Below are positions 6,838 through 15,065 of a stretch of DNA of 64,000 bases, piece after piece. Both the position numbers and the translations under genes were made by a program. How positions within the stretch are numbered: position 1 is the first letter of the stretch; each line of letters starts with the position of its first letter. Under the pieces are notes generated by a model that saw nothing but the letters and a program-made list of their open reading frames with translations, did no database searches and was not told where the DNA came from. The stretch lies in the NCBI RefSeq assembly GCF_014641075.1, contig NZ_BMHP01000006.1:1-64000 (forward strand). Reading direction: 5' to 3'. Source of the stretch: Paenibacillus nasutitermitis (GTDB lineage: Bacteria; Bacillota; Bacilli; Paenibacillales; Paenibacillaceae).

Positions 6838-8982
6838 CTAACTCGGTTTGATTTTCCGCAAGAAATACAGCTCGGTATAAAAACCGCGGTCGTCGCGGCC
6901 TGTAGCCCAATAATCAGCCAGTGAATCGATAATAACCAGTCCCCATCCCCGGGGATCGTCAGATTCGCGTTTCTTGGTCATTTCCTCTTCTGCTTTGGAA
7001 GCACGGGGGAAGTAGCCTCCGCCCTCATCATAGATCTTGAACACCGCCAGACGGCTTCCAATTTGGGCAAGTACCGTCACATAAGTGGAGGGATGGAGCT
7101 TGTTGCCGTGCTCAATGGCGTTGATCATCGCCTCGGCCATGGCGCTTTGCACATCCTCGCGAATATTGGATTCGGGCCAGCTTTCCTCAATCCATTCGCC
7201 CAACTCCAGTGCCACGGCTCTCTCCTCGCCCAGCCTGCTTGGGATCGACCATTCTCTGGACATAAATTGGTTCTGGATAAACTGCGCAGCGTCTCCGCGT
7301 TCCGATGCCACCGCATCGAGCTGCGAGAGCGCACTCCGGTAAGGCCCGGCAAGCTCGAGGATCACGACGGTCCGGTCATCGCTGCCGGCTCCGCTCCGCT
7401 GGTCCATCCGGACCAGCCAGCTGTCCACCCGCTGTACGATATCTTCACGCGCCTGCCAGGTGGACAACTCCGATTCCAGTCCTTCAAAACTGTACATTTT
7501 TCCTTCCTCATCAACCGCTTCAATCAAGCCATCCGTATACAGGACGAACCGGTCGCCGGGGTGCAGCTGCAGCGAGACTTCCTCATAAACCGCTTCCGCA
7601 TCGAACCCGATTGGAAGAGAGCTGCAGTCCACCCCACGGAAGCCCCCGTCAGCCATGACGATATAGGGCGACAGATGTCCGGCGCTGGCATACTGAACCG
7701 TATCAGCCGTTAAATCGATCACTCCGACGCCAATGGATACCGACCCTTCATTTCCCATCGCCTCGCAAATTTGGCGGTTCATGCGCTGAAGCACCTGACC
7801 CGGACTGCCGTTACGCCTGATCTCCGCACGAAACAAGAGCAGCAAGGCTGACATCAGCAACGCGGCAGGCATGCCTTTACCGGAAACATCCCCAATCATC
7901 ACGGCAAAGCGGCCCGGACTGAGCGACACAACATCGAAGAAATCACCACCCACTTCCCGGTAGGGCTGGCATCGCGCTACGATCCGGTAGGATCCGATTG
8001 TCAAATCCCCCGGGGGCAGCAGCTTCTGCTGTACATTATAAGCAAGCTTCAGCTCCCGCTCCAGCGACTCGTATTCACGATCGATCCGGCTTTGCAGCTC
8101 ATTGAAAGCCACAGCCAGCTCTCCGGCTTCGTCATGCGAGATGACCGGCATCTTGCCGCTAAGCTGCCTGCGCCCTCCCACAAGTCCTCTGATGCTGCGG
8201 ACAAGTCCCCTCAGCTCCCGTCTGAACTGCAGCGTAACATAATAAAAAAGGGCAAGTCCCATTACAAAATAAAACAAAGCGATTTGACCGAATTTAATCG
8301 TGTAGTCCGGGTCATGCGAAGCTCCGGCAATGACGGCTAGCCGAAACAAATGAAGCAGCGCAACCAGAAAGGTACTGGCAAAAGTAAATAGAAGCGGATG
8401 CGCTATTGAAGCGCGGCCGATAAAACTCCCTGGCCATGGCTGCAGCTGAAGGATAATGGGCCGCAAGAGCCACCTCACCGAAGTGAAGATAAGAATGGCG
8501 ACCGTTATAACCAGGCTCATTTCGCCTGCCAACGCGCCAAATAGAGAAAGCCAGTCAAACTGCTGCATACCGTGGATAATCCCAGTGCGGATCAAAAGAA
8601 TGCCATGATACATAACCAGGACGATCAGCCCGGAAATCTTCAACCCGATCAGAAGCTCGTAAGGCAAGCGGAACAGCCGCTCAAGCGCGCTGCGGGTCGC
8701 CTGTTCCGAATGATCTCCGCCGAGCGCCAGAAAAACCGGGCCAAGCCGCCAGTTGGAGATACCGGCCAAAACCAAGGTGCCCGCTAAGATCGCCAGCAGC
8801 GTTAATGGCGCTTTCAACGGCATCAGGTCATGAAAGGAACGGTTGAAAATAAATATATTCTCCGCGTGCAGAACGATCATTCCCGTTAGCAGCGATAAGA
8901 GATATACCAGCAGTAGACGCTTGATAAGCGTTCTTGCGGAGCATGCCGAAAGCGGAGAGTCGGTAATATGTTTTATTTCCAT
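6838..8982 (-). CDS. Membrane PP2C (SpoIIE/RsbU) phosphatase fused to RsbW-like HATPase kinase
   Basis: The 714-aa protein carries both enzymes of a partner switch. About six membrane segments lie within aa 20-250 (roughly 22-42, 58-76, 110-131, 145-169, 195-220, 230-252), followed by a HAMP-like linker (~253-305) and a short coiled coil. The PP2C/SpoIIE domain (~325-545) keeps its metal-binding Asp residues in GGDFFDV (345-351), GDVSGKG (364-370), LYTDG (~481-485) and SDDRT (534-538). The C-terminal HATPase domain (~575-705) has an N-box (EAMINAIEHGN, 617-627), a DEGGG G1 box (652-656) and a G2 box (GWGLVIIDSLAD). All key residues look intact. Its first codons overlap the end of the BTAD gene by 10 nt, and the STAS gene follows 117 bp later. 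The input signal is unknown; no extracellular sensor domain is visible. Confidence 0.9.
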   Translation of the reverse strand: MEIKHITDSPLSACSARTLIKRLLLVYLLSLLTGMIVLHAENIFIFNRSFHDLMPLKAPLTLLAILAGTLVLAGISNWRLGPVFLALGGDHSEQATRSALERLFRLPYELLIGLKISGLIVLVMYHGILLIRTGIIHGMQQFDWLSLFGALAGEMSLVITVAILIFTSVRWLLRPIILQLQPWPGSFIGRASIAHPLLFTFASTFLVALLHLFRLAVIAGASHDPDYTIKFGQIALFYFVMGLALFYYVTLQFRRELRGLVRSIRGLVGGRRQLSGKMPVISHDEAGELAVAFNELQSRIDREYESLERELKLAYNVQQKLLPPGDLTIGSYRIVARCQPYREVGGDFFDVVSLSPGRFAVMIGDVSGKGMPAALLMSALLLLFRAEIRRNGSPGQVLQRMNRQICEAMGNEGSVSIGVGVIDLTADTVQYASAGHLSPYIVMADGGFRGVDCSSLPIGFDAEAVYEEVSLQLHPGDRFVLYTDGLIEAVDEEGKMYSFEGLESELSTWQAREDIVQRVDSWLVRMDQRSGAGSDDRTVVILELAGPYRSALSQLDAVASERGDAAQFIQNQFMSREWSIPSRLGEERAVALELGEWIEESWPESNIREDVQSAMAEAMINAIEHGNKLHPSTYVTVLAQIGSRLAVFKIYDEGGGYFPRASKAEEEMTKKRESDDPRGWGLVIIDSLADYWATGRDDRGFYTELYFLRKIKPS

Positions 8983-10811
8983 AACAATTGTGTAATCTCC
9001 TCGTTCGGTTCAATATCAAGGCTTTCTTTGCACATTCTTTCCAGACGCTTGTACCAGCCCACTGCTTCTGATCTGCGTCCTTTGTCAAGATAATGACGAA
9101 TGATGGTTTCATAGGCTTCTTCCTGCTCAGGACGGAGCGCGACCCACTCGGAGAGGCACTGCTCCACTCTCATATCATCCTCCATATCCATATGATAAAT
9201 AGCCAGCCGTTTGAGCATAATCGTCTGCCGGTCCAGCATTTGATCGCGCATCCGGTCCAGCCATTCCGCGCCAGGCAGCTCCGTTCCGAGCTGCCCATAT
9301 AAAGGCAGCGCTTCTTCATACAACCGGCAGGCCGCTTCCCGGTCATCCACCCACAGCTGGTCCCCAACCCGTGACAAGGTCATAAAGGTTTCGGCATCCA
9401 CCTGATCCACCATTTGCTCATCCGCTGCAATGACTCCACGCCTGGCGTAAACAGGATCGTTTGATATTCCCATATCCTTCAGCGACTGCCTCAAGTCATG
9501 AAGGGTCACATAGAGCTGATTTGAACGTTTGGCGGGATCGCCTTCGCCGAACACACGGTCAATCACCTGTTCCCGATTCGCCTTGTATCCAGGCTGCAGC
9601 AGTAAATAGACCAGCAGCTCGCCCGCCTTGCGCCGCTTCCATATCGGTTCGGCAACAGCGCCGTTATAAAGCGATGTGAAACTGATGCCGTCGATCAGCT
9701 TGACCCGCCACCGCATTGGCGAATCAGGGAGTTCCTTTACTTCCTCTTGCGAATATTCCGGGGAATGCTCCGGCTTCTCCACACTTTCTGCGGGCTTAGG
9801 CAAGCCCTTTGGCTGTCGGTCGTCGGTACCTTGATAGCCGTCCCTCGAACTGGTGGACAAGGAATTCAGATCCAGCAGGGACATGCCCAGCTCCGCAGCT
9901 AATCGGAGCGATGATGGAGTCGCCACCAGCTGATGCAACCGGTCCATAGTCTCCAGTGCGATCGCGGCAGATGCCGCATCTTTCTCTGCGATCAGCTGCC
10001 GGGCTTTGGCTGCAGCGGCAAAGATCTGGATTTCAATATCATCGGCAAACCGCTGATCCGGGTCAATGTCCGCATCATCCAGCAGGACAGCTTTGCAAAG
10101 ACAAGCATATCTCGCAGGAAGCCGGCTGCATTGGTCCGGCGTAGCGCTTTTATTTTTGAGAATCTGATAGAGGGCCTCACTGTATGGATGTTCTGTCATA
10201 TTCCGGTTTAACCAATGCATCCATAGGCTCCACTCCGGCTCGGCCACCGTCTGCGCATTAAATAACAGCCGGTCCAACAGGACAAACCCGGTCCACTCGG
10301 GCTTGCCCTCCAGCCGGAAGCGCTCTGCCGATGCCAGAAAAAGAGACTCCGCCACCGAATGATTAGCCTCCAAATTGCCGCTTTCATTCGCTTCGGAACG
10401 TGCGATCGCCCACGGTACAAACCCGCTGCATCCTTCGGGTGTGCGCATCCACTCCTGACGGAGAAGAGCGACAAGCGGCCGCGACTCCTGTAGATCGCCC
10501 ACCTGCTCATAGAGAAGCGCCAGCATTCCCATCATCGTCAGCATGGAGGTTTCATCGGCCTGGGCTGCGAAACCCTTCAACGCCGTTTCAAGCAGCTGCT
10601 GCGTCTCCACCAGACGTCCCTGCAGCAGCCCGTCCTCGCACTCTGCCCGCAGCAGAAGCGGCGATTTCATGCGGATATCCTGAGGAATGGCAGCCAGCTT
10701 CTCCATGGAAAGCGTCTTTCCGTCAAGCAGGGCTTGCTCCATATTCAGCGTCACACTTAACCAATCTTCATTGTGTATCAGTGGTTTATTGTTTTGGCTT
10801 TTATGCATCAT
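8973..10811 (-). CDS. BTAD-type transcriptional regulator (C-terminal winged helix plus BTAD)
   Basis: The 612-aa protein starts at one of two adjacent ATG codons, chosen because AAAGGTGA lies 8 nt upstream; the open frame extends 17 codons further without a site. The first ~340 aa are alpha-helical and repeat-like, followed by a low-complexity linker rich in E, S and P. Residues ~364-450 form an OmpR/SARP-type winged helix (WKRRKAGELLVYLLLQPG, then ANREQVIDRVFGE and NQLYVTLHDLRQSL). Residues ~470-612 are a bacterial transcriptional activator domain of helical repeats ending in EPNEEITQLL. There is no NB-ARC ATPase. It overlaps the phosphatase-kinase gene by 10 nt, so the two are translationally coupled. 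Whether it is the output or an autoregulator of the cassette is not known. Confidence 0.82.
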   Translation of the reverse strand: MMHKSQNNKPLIHNEDWLSVTLNMEQALLDGKTLSMEKLAAIPQDIRMKSPLLLRAECEDGLLQGRLVETQQLLETALKGFAAQADETSMLTMMGMLALLYEQVGDLQESRPLVALLRQEWMRTPEGCSGFVPWAIARSEANESGNLEANHSVAESLFLASAERFRLEGKPEWTGFVLLDRLLFNAQTVAEPEWSLWMHWLNRNMTEHPYSEALYQILKNKSATPDQCSRLPARYACLCKAVLLDDADIDPDQRFADDIEIQIFAAAAKARQLIAEKDAASAAIALETMDRLHQLVATPSSLRLAAELGMSLLDLNSLSTSSRDGYQGTDDRQPKGLPKPAESVEKPEHSPEYSQEEVKELPDSPMRWRVKLIDGISFTSLYNGAVAEPIWKRRKAGELLVYLLLQPGYKANREQVIDRVFGEGDPAKRSNQLYVTLHDLRQSLKDMGISNDPVYARRGVIAADEQMVDQVDAETFMTLSRVGDQLWVDDREAACRLYEEALPLYGQLGTELPGAEWLDRMRDQMLDRQTIMLKRLAIYHMDMEDDMRVEQCLSEWVALRPEQEEAYETIIRHYLDKGRRSEAVGWYKRLERMCKESLDIEPNEEITQLLWK

Positions 10812-10986
10812 CACCACGTTCACCTTTACCTGCCAAGCATTTGCCCGTAAGGCTGCAAACACTTGCAGAATAGAGTAATTATTGCTACTATTCGCTCTGC
10901 TTTGCGGAAATCCTTCCCTCCATGCCTCGCAGGCACGAATCCGAAGTGTTCCGATTGCAGGGATTATGGCCGATTCCGGCCTCTAT

Positions 10987-11020
10987 TTTAAAAAAGGAGG
11001 ACTTGAATTGCAGTCCTCCT
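10987..11020 (-). terminator. Terminator of the U32 peptidase gene
   Basis: The minus strand has a perfect 9-bp stem (AGGAGGACT / AGTCCTCCT, 11012-11020 and 10995-11003) followed by TTTTTTAAAA. It starts 11 bp past the stop codon. Confidence 0.88.
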
Positions 11021-11030
11021 CCTACCTGAT

Positions 11031-13613
11031 TTATTTAACCAATTGTCCCCGCGTTACTCCCAGCTGATTGGTTGCTTTCAAGCTTCGCCATACACGTGTG
11101 CCGCTGATCCGTCCGGCAATGGCATCGCTGTACAAATCAATGACCTCGTGCACCTTCTCCGCCGTTTCCTCCAGAAATTCCACACGGAACGAGCCTACGC
11201 CAAGATCCATGAACTGCCCGAGATACTCCGCGCCCGACTGCTCAATGGCATTATAAACGGTATTTCGGCAGCCTTCATCAACCCGAACCGGGTGCGACAT
11301 GCCGATCCGATCCTGAAGGGAGACACGCTTCTCCTCGCAAGGACGTCCGCAATTGGTGAAATCGGTGCCTTCGCTAAGGAAGGTGCAATAGACGCAATGC
11401 TCCGTATGAAACATTGGCAAATGCTGATGAATCACAACTTCAAGTTTGGAGGTATCCGTGCTGCGCAGCAGATCAAACATTTGCTGGACATTCAAATCGT
11501 AAGACGGCGTAACAAGATCGCAGCCCGACTCCGTGAACAGCGATGCCGCCTTGTGATTGGCGATATTCAGGGAGAAATCTCCGATCAGCTTCGGAAACGG
11601 GCCTTCTGGCCGCTCCATGCGCGCCTTCAAATAATAATAAAGCGCGCCGGTGTTGCGGACAAGCACGGCATCCGGCTGGAGCTTTAGAATATTCGCATGG
11701 TAACCGTTCTCCCCCGGCATATGGATCCGCGGAGTGGCAAGCGCGATGGGCATCCCCGCGCTCCGGGCCAGCTCCATGGCGGCGGGAAACTGCTTGATGA
11801 ATTCAAAATCGGCATAAACCATGCCGACTTTCGAACGTACCGCCGCCTCCACCTGAGGCAGGCTGCGGCAAAGCGCCGTCAGTCTTGCCGCTTCAGGGCG
11901 CGCTTCCGCCGTGCGGCCTGGCGCCCGGGACAGAGCCTGCAGCGCCGCTTCTGCGCTGCCGGCCTCCGGCTTGGACGGACCGGCGGCCTCTCCGCCTGCA
12001 TCCGCATAAACATCTACCGCCCGCTTCACATATACGGGCGGTTTGGGACGCTCGCCCGTGAGCCGCTCCACCGCTTCGCGGCGCATGCGGTTCAGCTCGC
12101 GGATGGGCACGATCAGATCGCCTTCCAGCTCCGCTTCAAGCGATTCCAGCTGATACACCGTGCCGCCAAGCCTGCCCAGCTGTTCTTCCAGCAGCACCTG
12201 ATCCATCGGACGTTTCTGAGCCTGCTCAAGAGGCAGCTCGGAAACAATCTCCACCGTATTTCCTTTCTGCACATCCGTCCACCAGGAATGCAGGGGCTGG
12301 CCCTGCTTTCCGCTGACTTTAATATGCATCGGGAAGACGCGGTACGGCTTCTCGGTCTCGAACGAAGCCCGTAATCGCTTGTCCAGGGCCGGGTCGCCTG
12401 TTTTCCAGACACGGTCGCCAACATGAACGCGGCGCAAGTCGACATCGCTGCGCCCCGGCACGATGTCAAGCAGCGTGCCTTCCTGGGCTTCGCCCTCGAT
12501 CTTCACGCCCTGGCGGCGGATATCGTAGACGCGCCCGCCTTCTTCTTTCTTCGTCGGATCGCCCGCATCAAAAACGATGCCGTCACCGCGTTTGAGCGGA
12601 GCCTCCAGACGGCAGACTACGCCGTCGCGGAGCACACGCTCCACCCGTCCCAGATAGACGCCGCGGCTTTTGGGAAAAGTCCCTTCAACAAGCTGCTTAT
12701 TGTTGGTTCCGCTCAGAAACCCATGTGTAAAACCGCGTGAGAAGCTTTGCTGCAGTTCCCGGACTTCCTCTTTGGAAGGGGCCGAGCGGTCCCCGTCAAA
12801 ATAACGGTCGATCGCCTTCCGGTATTTGCTTACAACGTTCGCCACATACTCCGGGCTTTTGAGTCGGCCTTCGATTTTGAACGAGGTCACGCCCGCTTCT
12901 ATCAGCTCCGGCATAATATCGATAGCAGCCAGGTCTTTCGGCGACAGCAGGTACGTCACATCCCCCATCGGCTTATGCACCCCGTCCACCATCAAATCGT
13001 AAGGCAAACGGCAGGCCTGCGCGCATTCACCGCGGTTTGCCGAGCGCCCGCCCCACATTTCCGACGTCAGGCATTGCCCGGAGTAGGACACGCAGAGGGC
13101 ACCGTGCACAAACACTTCCATCGGAAGCTTCGCCTGCTGGCCGATCGTCCGGATCTGTTTCAGATTATTCTCCCGGCCAAGCACAACCCGTTCAATATGA
13201 AACGGTTTGGTAAATTCCACTGCCTCCGGTGAGGTTATGGTCATTTGGGTCGAACCATGAATCGGAAAATCCGGTGAAAGCTCACGGATCAGCTTCACCA
13301 GCCCAAGATCCTGGACGATTACCGCATCCACACCCGCATCGATACATGCCTCGATCAGACGTTTCGCGTCCTCCAGTTCGTTTTCAAACACCAATATATT
13401 AAACGTTAAGAAGCCCTTCACCCCATAGCTGTGAAGAAAAGCCATGATTTCCGGAAGCTCATCGGTCTGAAAGTTATTTGCCCGCGCCCGCGCGTTGAAT
13501 TTCTCCACACCGAAAAACACGGCATCCGCTCCATTTGCCACCGCCGCGCGCATACAGTCCCAATCGCCCGCCGGGGCCAGCAGCTCAACATCTTGCCTGT
13601 TCAACGTTACCAT
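11031..13613 (-). CDS. U32 family peptidase / RlhA-type rRNA hydroxylation protein
   Basis: Residues 1-300 hold the U32 catalytic-type domain: ELLAPAGDWDCMRAAVANGAD at the N-terminus, LTFNILVFENEL, and the family signature region VHGALCVSYSGQC followed by a Cys cluster (GQCLTSEM...GECAQACRLPYD) that in RlhA relatives is thought to hold an Fe-S cluster. A long C-terminal half carries further conserved Cys (HTEHCVYC...NCGRPCEEK). Family members modify 23S rRNA (RlhA, C2501 hydroxylation) or, in short forms, tRNA (TrhP); PrtC was reported as a collagenase. The 860-aa length fits the long RlhA-like class. The start was set at MVTLNRQDVELLAPAG (AAAAGGA upstream); the open frame extends 40 unlikely codons further. 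The function beyond family level is inferred. Confidence 0.88.
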   Translation of the reverse strand: MVTLNRQDVELLAPAGDWDCMRAAVANGADAVFFGVEKFNARARANNFQTDELPEIMAFLHSYGVKGFLTFNILVFENELEDAKRLIEACIDAGVDAVIVQDLGLVKLIRELSPDFPIHGSTQMTITSPEAVEFTKPFHIERVVLGRENNLKQIRTIGQQAKLPMEVFVHGALCVSYSGQCLTSEMWGGRSANRGECAQACRLPYDLMVDGVHKPMGDVTYLLSPKDLAAIDIMPELIEAGVTSFKIEGRLKSPEYVANVVSKYRKAIDRYFDGDRSAPSKEEVRELQQSFSRGFTHGFLSGTNNKQLVEGTFPKSRGVYLGRVERVLRDGVVCRLEAPLKRGDGIVFDAGDPTKKEEGGRVYDIRRQGVKIEGEAQEGTLLDIVPGRSDVDLRRVHVGDRVWKTGDPALDKRLRASFETEKPYRVFPMHIKVSGKQGQPLHSWWTDVQKGNTVEIVSELPLEQAQKRPMDQVLLEEQLGRLGGTVYQLESLEAELEGDLIVPIRELNRMRREAVERLTGERPKPPVYVKRAVDVYADAGGEAAGPSKPEAGSAEAALQALSRAPGRTAEARPEAARLTALCRSLPQVEAAVRSKVGMVYADFEFIKQFPAAMELARSAGMPIALATPRIHMPGENGYHANILKLQPDAVLVRNTGALYYYLKARMERPEGPFPKLIGDFSLNIANHKAASLFTESGCDLVTPSYDLNVQQMFDLLRSTDTSKLEVVIHQHLPMFHTEHCVYCTFLSEGTDFTNCGRPCEEKRVSLQDRIGMSHPVRVDEGCRNTVYNAIEQSGAEYLGQFMDLGVGSFRVEFLEETAEKVHEVIDLYSDAIAGRISGTRVWRSLKATNQLGVTRGQLVK

Positions 13614-13885
13614 CTTTCCTTTTCGCCATCCTATCTGTTCTTTCCTATTTCCTCTAAGTGTAACAGAGCAAGCCCTTTGATTCCACAAGCAACTGATTCT
13701 AATGTGTCTGTATATTTTGGAACTCCCATGCACCCCACCTCGCCGGTTAGCGCTTTCATGTTTTAGCTCTCTTTGTATGCCATTTTGCTATTGGGCCAGC
13801 AGAGCCTTATCGATTCAATCCGGGGCATGCTATACTAGAGTCATTCACCAGCTGTCCACTATGATCAGGAGGTATCGATAAACTT

Positions 13886-14854
13886 ATGAAACTTGGCGTA
13901 TTTTCCGTATTGTTTGCACAAAAAACGTTTGAAGAGTCTCTCGATTACATTGCGTCCAAAGGATTGGAAGCGATCGAAATCGGCACAGGCGGTTATCCAG
14001 GCAATGCCCACTGCGATCCTGAAGCGCTGCTGGCCGATGAAAACAAGCTGAAAGCATTCAAGGATGCCATTGACGCACGCGGCCTGACTATCAGCGCGCT
14101 CAGCTGCCACGGCAACCCGCTGCATCCGCAGAAAGCCATTGCCAGCGAGCATGACGCCGCAATCCGCAGCACGATCAAGCTTGCTTCAAAGCTGGGTGTT
14201 ACGGTAGTCAACACGTTCTCCGGCTGCCCTGGCGACCATGAGGACGCCAAATATCCCAACTGGCCGGTCGCGCCTTGGCCGAATGATTATCAGGATATTC
14301 TGAAATGGCAATGGGAAGAGAAAGTCATTCCGTACTGGTCCGAAATCGCCAAGCTCGCCGACGAGCATAATGTAAAAATCGGGCTTGAGCTGCATGGCGG
14401 CTTCTCTGTACACACCCCGGCTACCCTGCTGCGCCTTCGTGAAGCTGCGGGCGATGCAATCGGCGCCAACCTGGACCCGAGCCATATGTGGTGGCAGGGT
14501 ATCGACCCTGTACAGGCCATACATATTCTGGGCCGTGCAGGTGCGATTCATCACTTCCACGCCAAAGATACGTCGATCGATCCGATCAATGTAAACAGCC
14601 ATGGCGTAACGGATATGCAATCCTATACATTGATGCTGGACCGGGCTTGGCAGTTCCGTACGGTCGGCTACGGCCACGACATGAAAACATGGGCAGATAT
14701 CATCAGCGCCCTTCGCCTTGTCGGGTATGACTATGTGGTCAGCATCGAGCATGAAGATGGCCTGATGTCCGTTGATGAAGGCTTCACTAAAGCGGTGCAA
14801 AATCTTCAGCAAATCCTCATTAAAGAACCGGTTGGCGATATGTGGTGGGTGTAA
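13886..14854 (+). CDS. Sugar phosphate isomerase/epimerase (TIM barrel, AP_endonuc_2 family)
   Basis: The 322-aa xylose-isomerase-like TIM barrel has the expected metal-binding residues: Glu in IGLELHGGFSVHTP (~aa 165), Asp/His in ANLDPSHMWWQG (~aa 195), His in HFHAKD (~aa 230) and Glu in VVSIEHED (~aa 292). It begins MKLGVFSVLFAQKTFEESLD, typical of this family in Paenibacillaceae, where members sit in sugar or inositol catabolism. AGGAGG lies 13 nt upstream. A -10 like TATACT near 13831 is present without a strong -35. It stands alone and rightward between two leftward units, so its substrate cannot be deduced from context. Confidence 0.88.
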   Translation: MKLGVFSVLFAQKTFEESLDYIASKGLEAIEIGTGGYPGNAHCDPEALLADENKLKAFKDAIDARGLTISALSCHGNPLHPQKAIASEHDAAIRSTIKLASKLGVTVVNTFSGCPGDHEDAKYPNWPVAPWPNDYQDILKWQWEEKVIPYWSEIAKLADEHNVKIGLELHGGFSVHTPATLLRLREAAGDAIGANLDPSHMWWQGIDPVQAIHILGRAGAIHHFHAKDTSIDPINVNSHGVTDMQSYTLMLDRAWQFRTVGYGHDMKTWADIISALRLVGYDYVVSIEHEDGLMSVDEGFTKAVQNLQQILIKEPVGDMWWV

Positions 14855-14880
14855 GACGGCCATCTATCTAATTAAACGAA

Positions 14881-14920
14881 AACTCCAGTCCCGCAATCAA
14901 GCGGAGCTGGAGTTTTTTTT
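14881..14920 (+). terminator. Terminator of the isomerase/epimerase gene
   Basis: An 8-bp outer stem (AACTCCAG / CTGGAGTT) and a 4-bp inner stem (CCGC/GCGG) are followed by eight T residues, starting 26 bp after the stop. Confidence 0.92.
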
Positions 14921-14938
14921 TGCCTTATGGAGTTTATA

Positions 14939-15025
14939 TGTTTCACGCATATAAATTTCTATAAGGTCTAAGGGAAGAAACTAGCTTTGCCGCCAGAGGA
15001 CGGCGCAGCCGTTTCTTCCTTGGAT
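14939..15025 (+). repeat. Dispersed intergenic repeat, copy A (REP-like)
   Basis: An ~87-bp stretch beginning TGTTTCACGCATATA contains TCTAAGGGAAGAAACTAGCT and ends in GCCGTTTCTTCCTTGG. GGAAGAAAC and GTTTCTTCC form a perfect 9-bp inverted repeat around a GC-rich centre. A second, diverged copy lies in opposite orientation at 62858-62943. Together they suggest a small dispersed hairpin-forming repeat family. Confidence 0.6.
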
Positions 15026-15065
15026 GCTGGAATGCAGGAGAATCATTGCCTCTATAAATTCAGTA

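Noticed and set aside
11031..13613. Frameshift or fusion in the long U32 protein because of its 860-aa length
   Set aside because: Both halves have conserved Cys motifs seen in the long RlhA-like class; no break is needed to explain the length.
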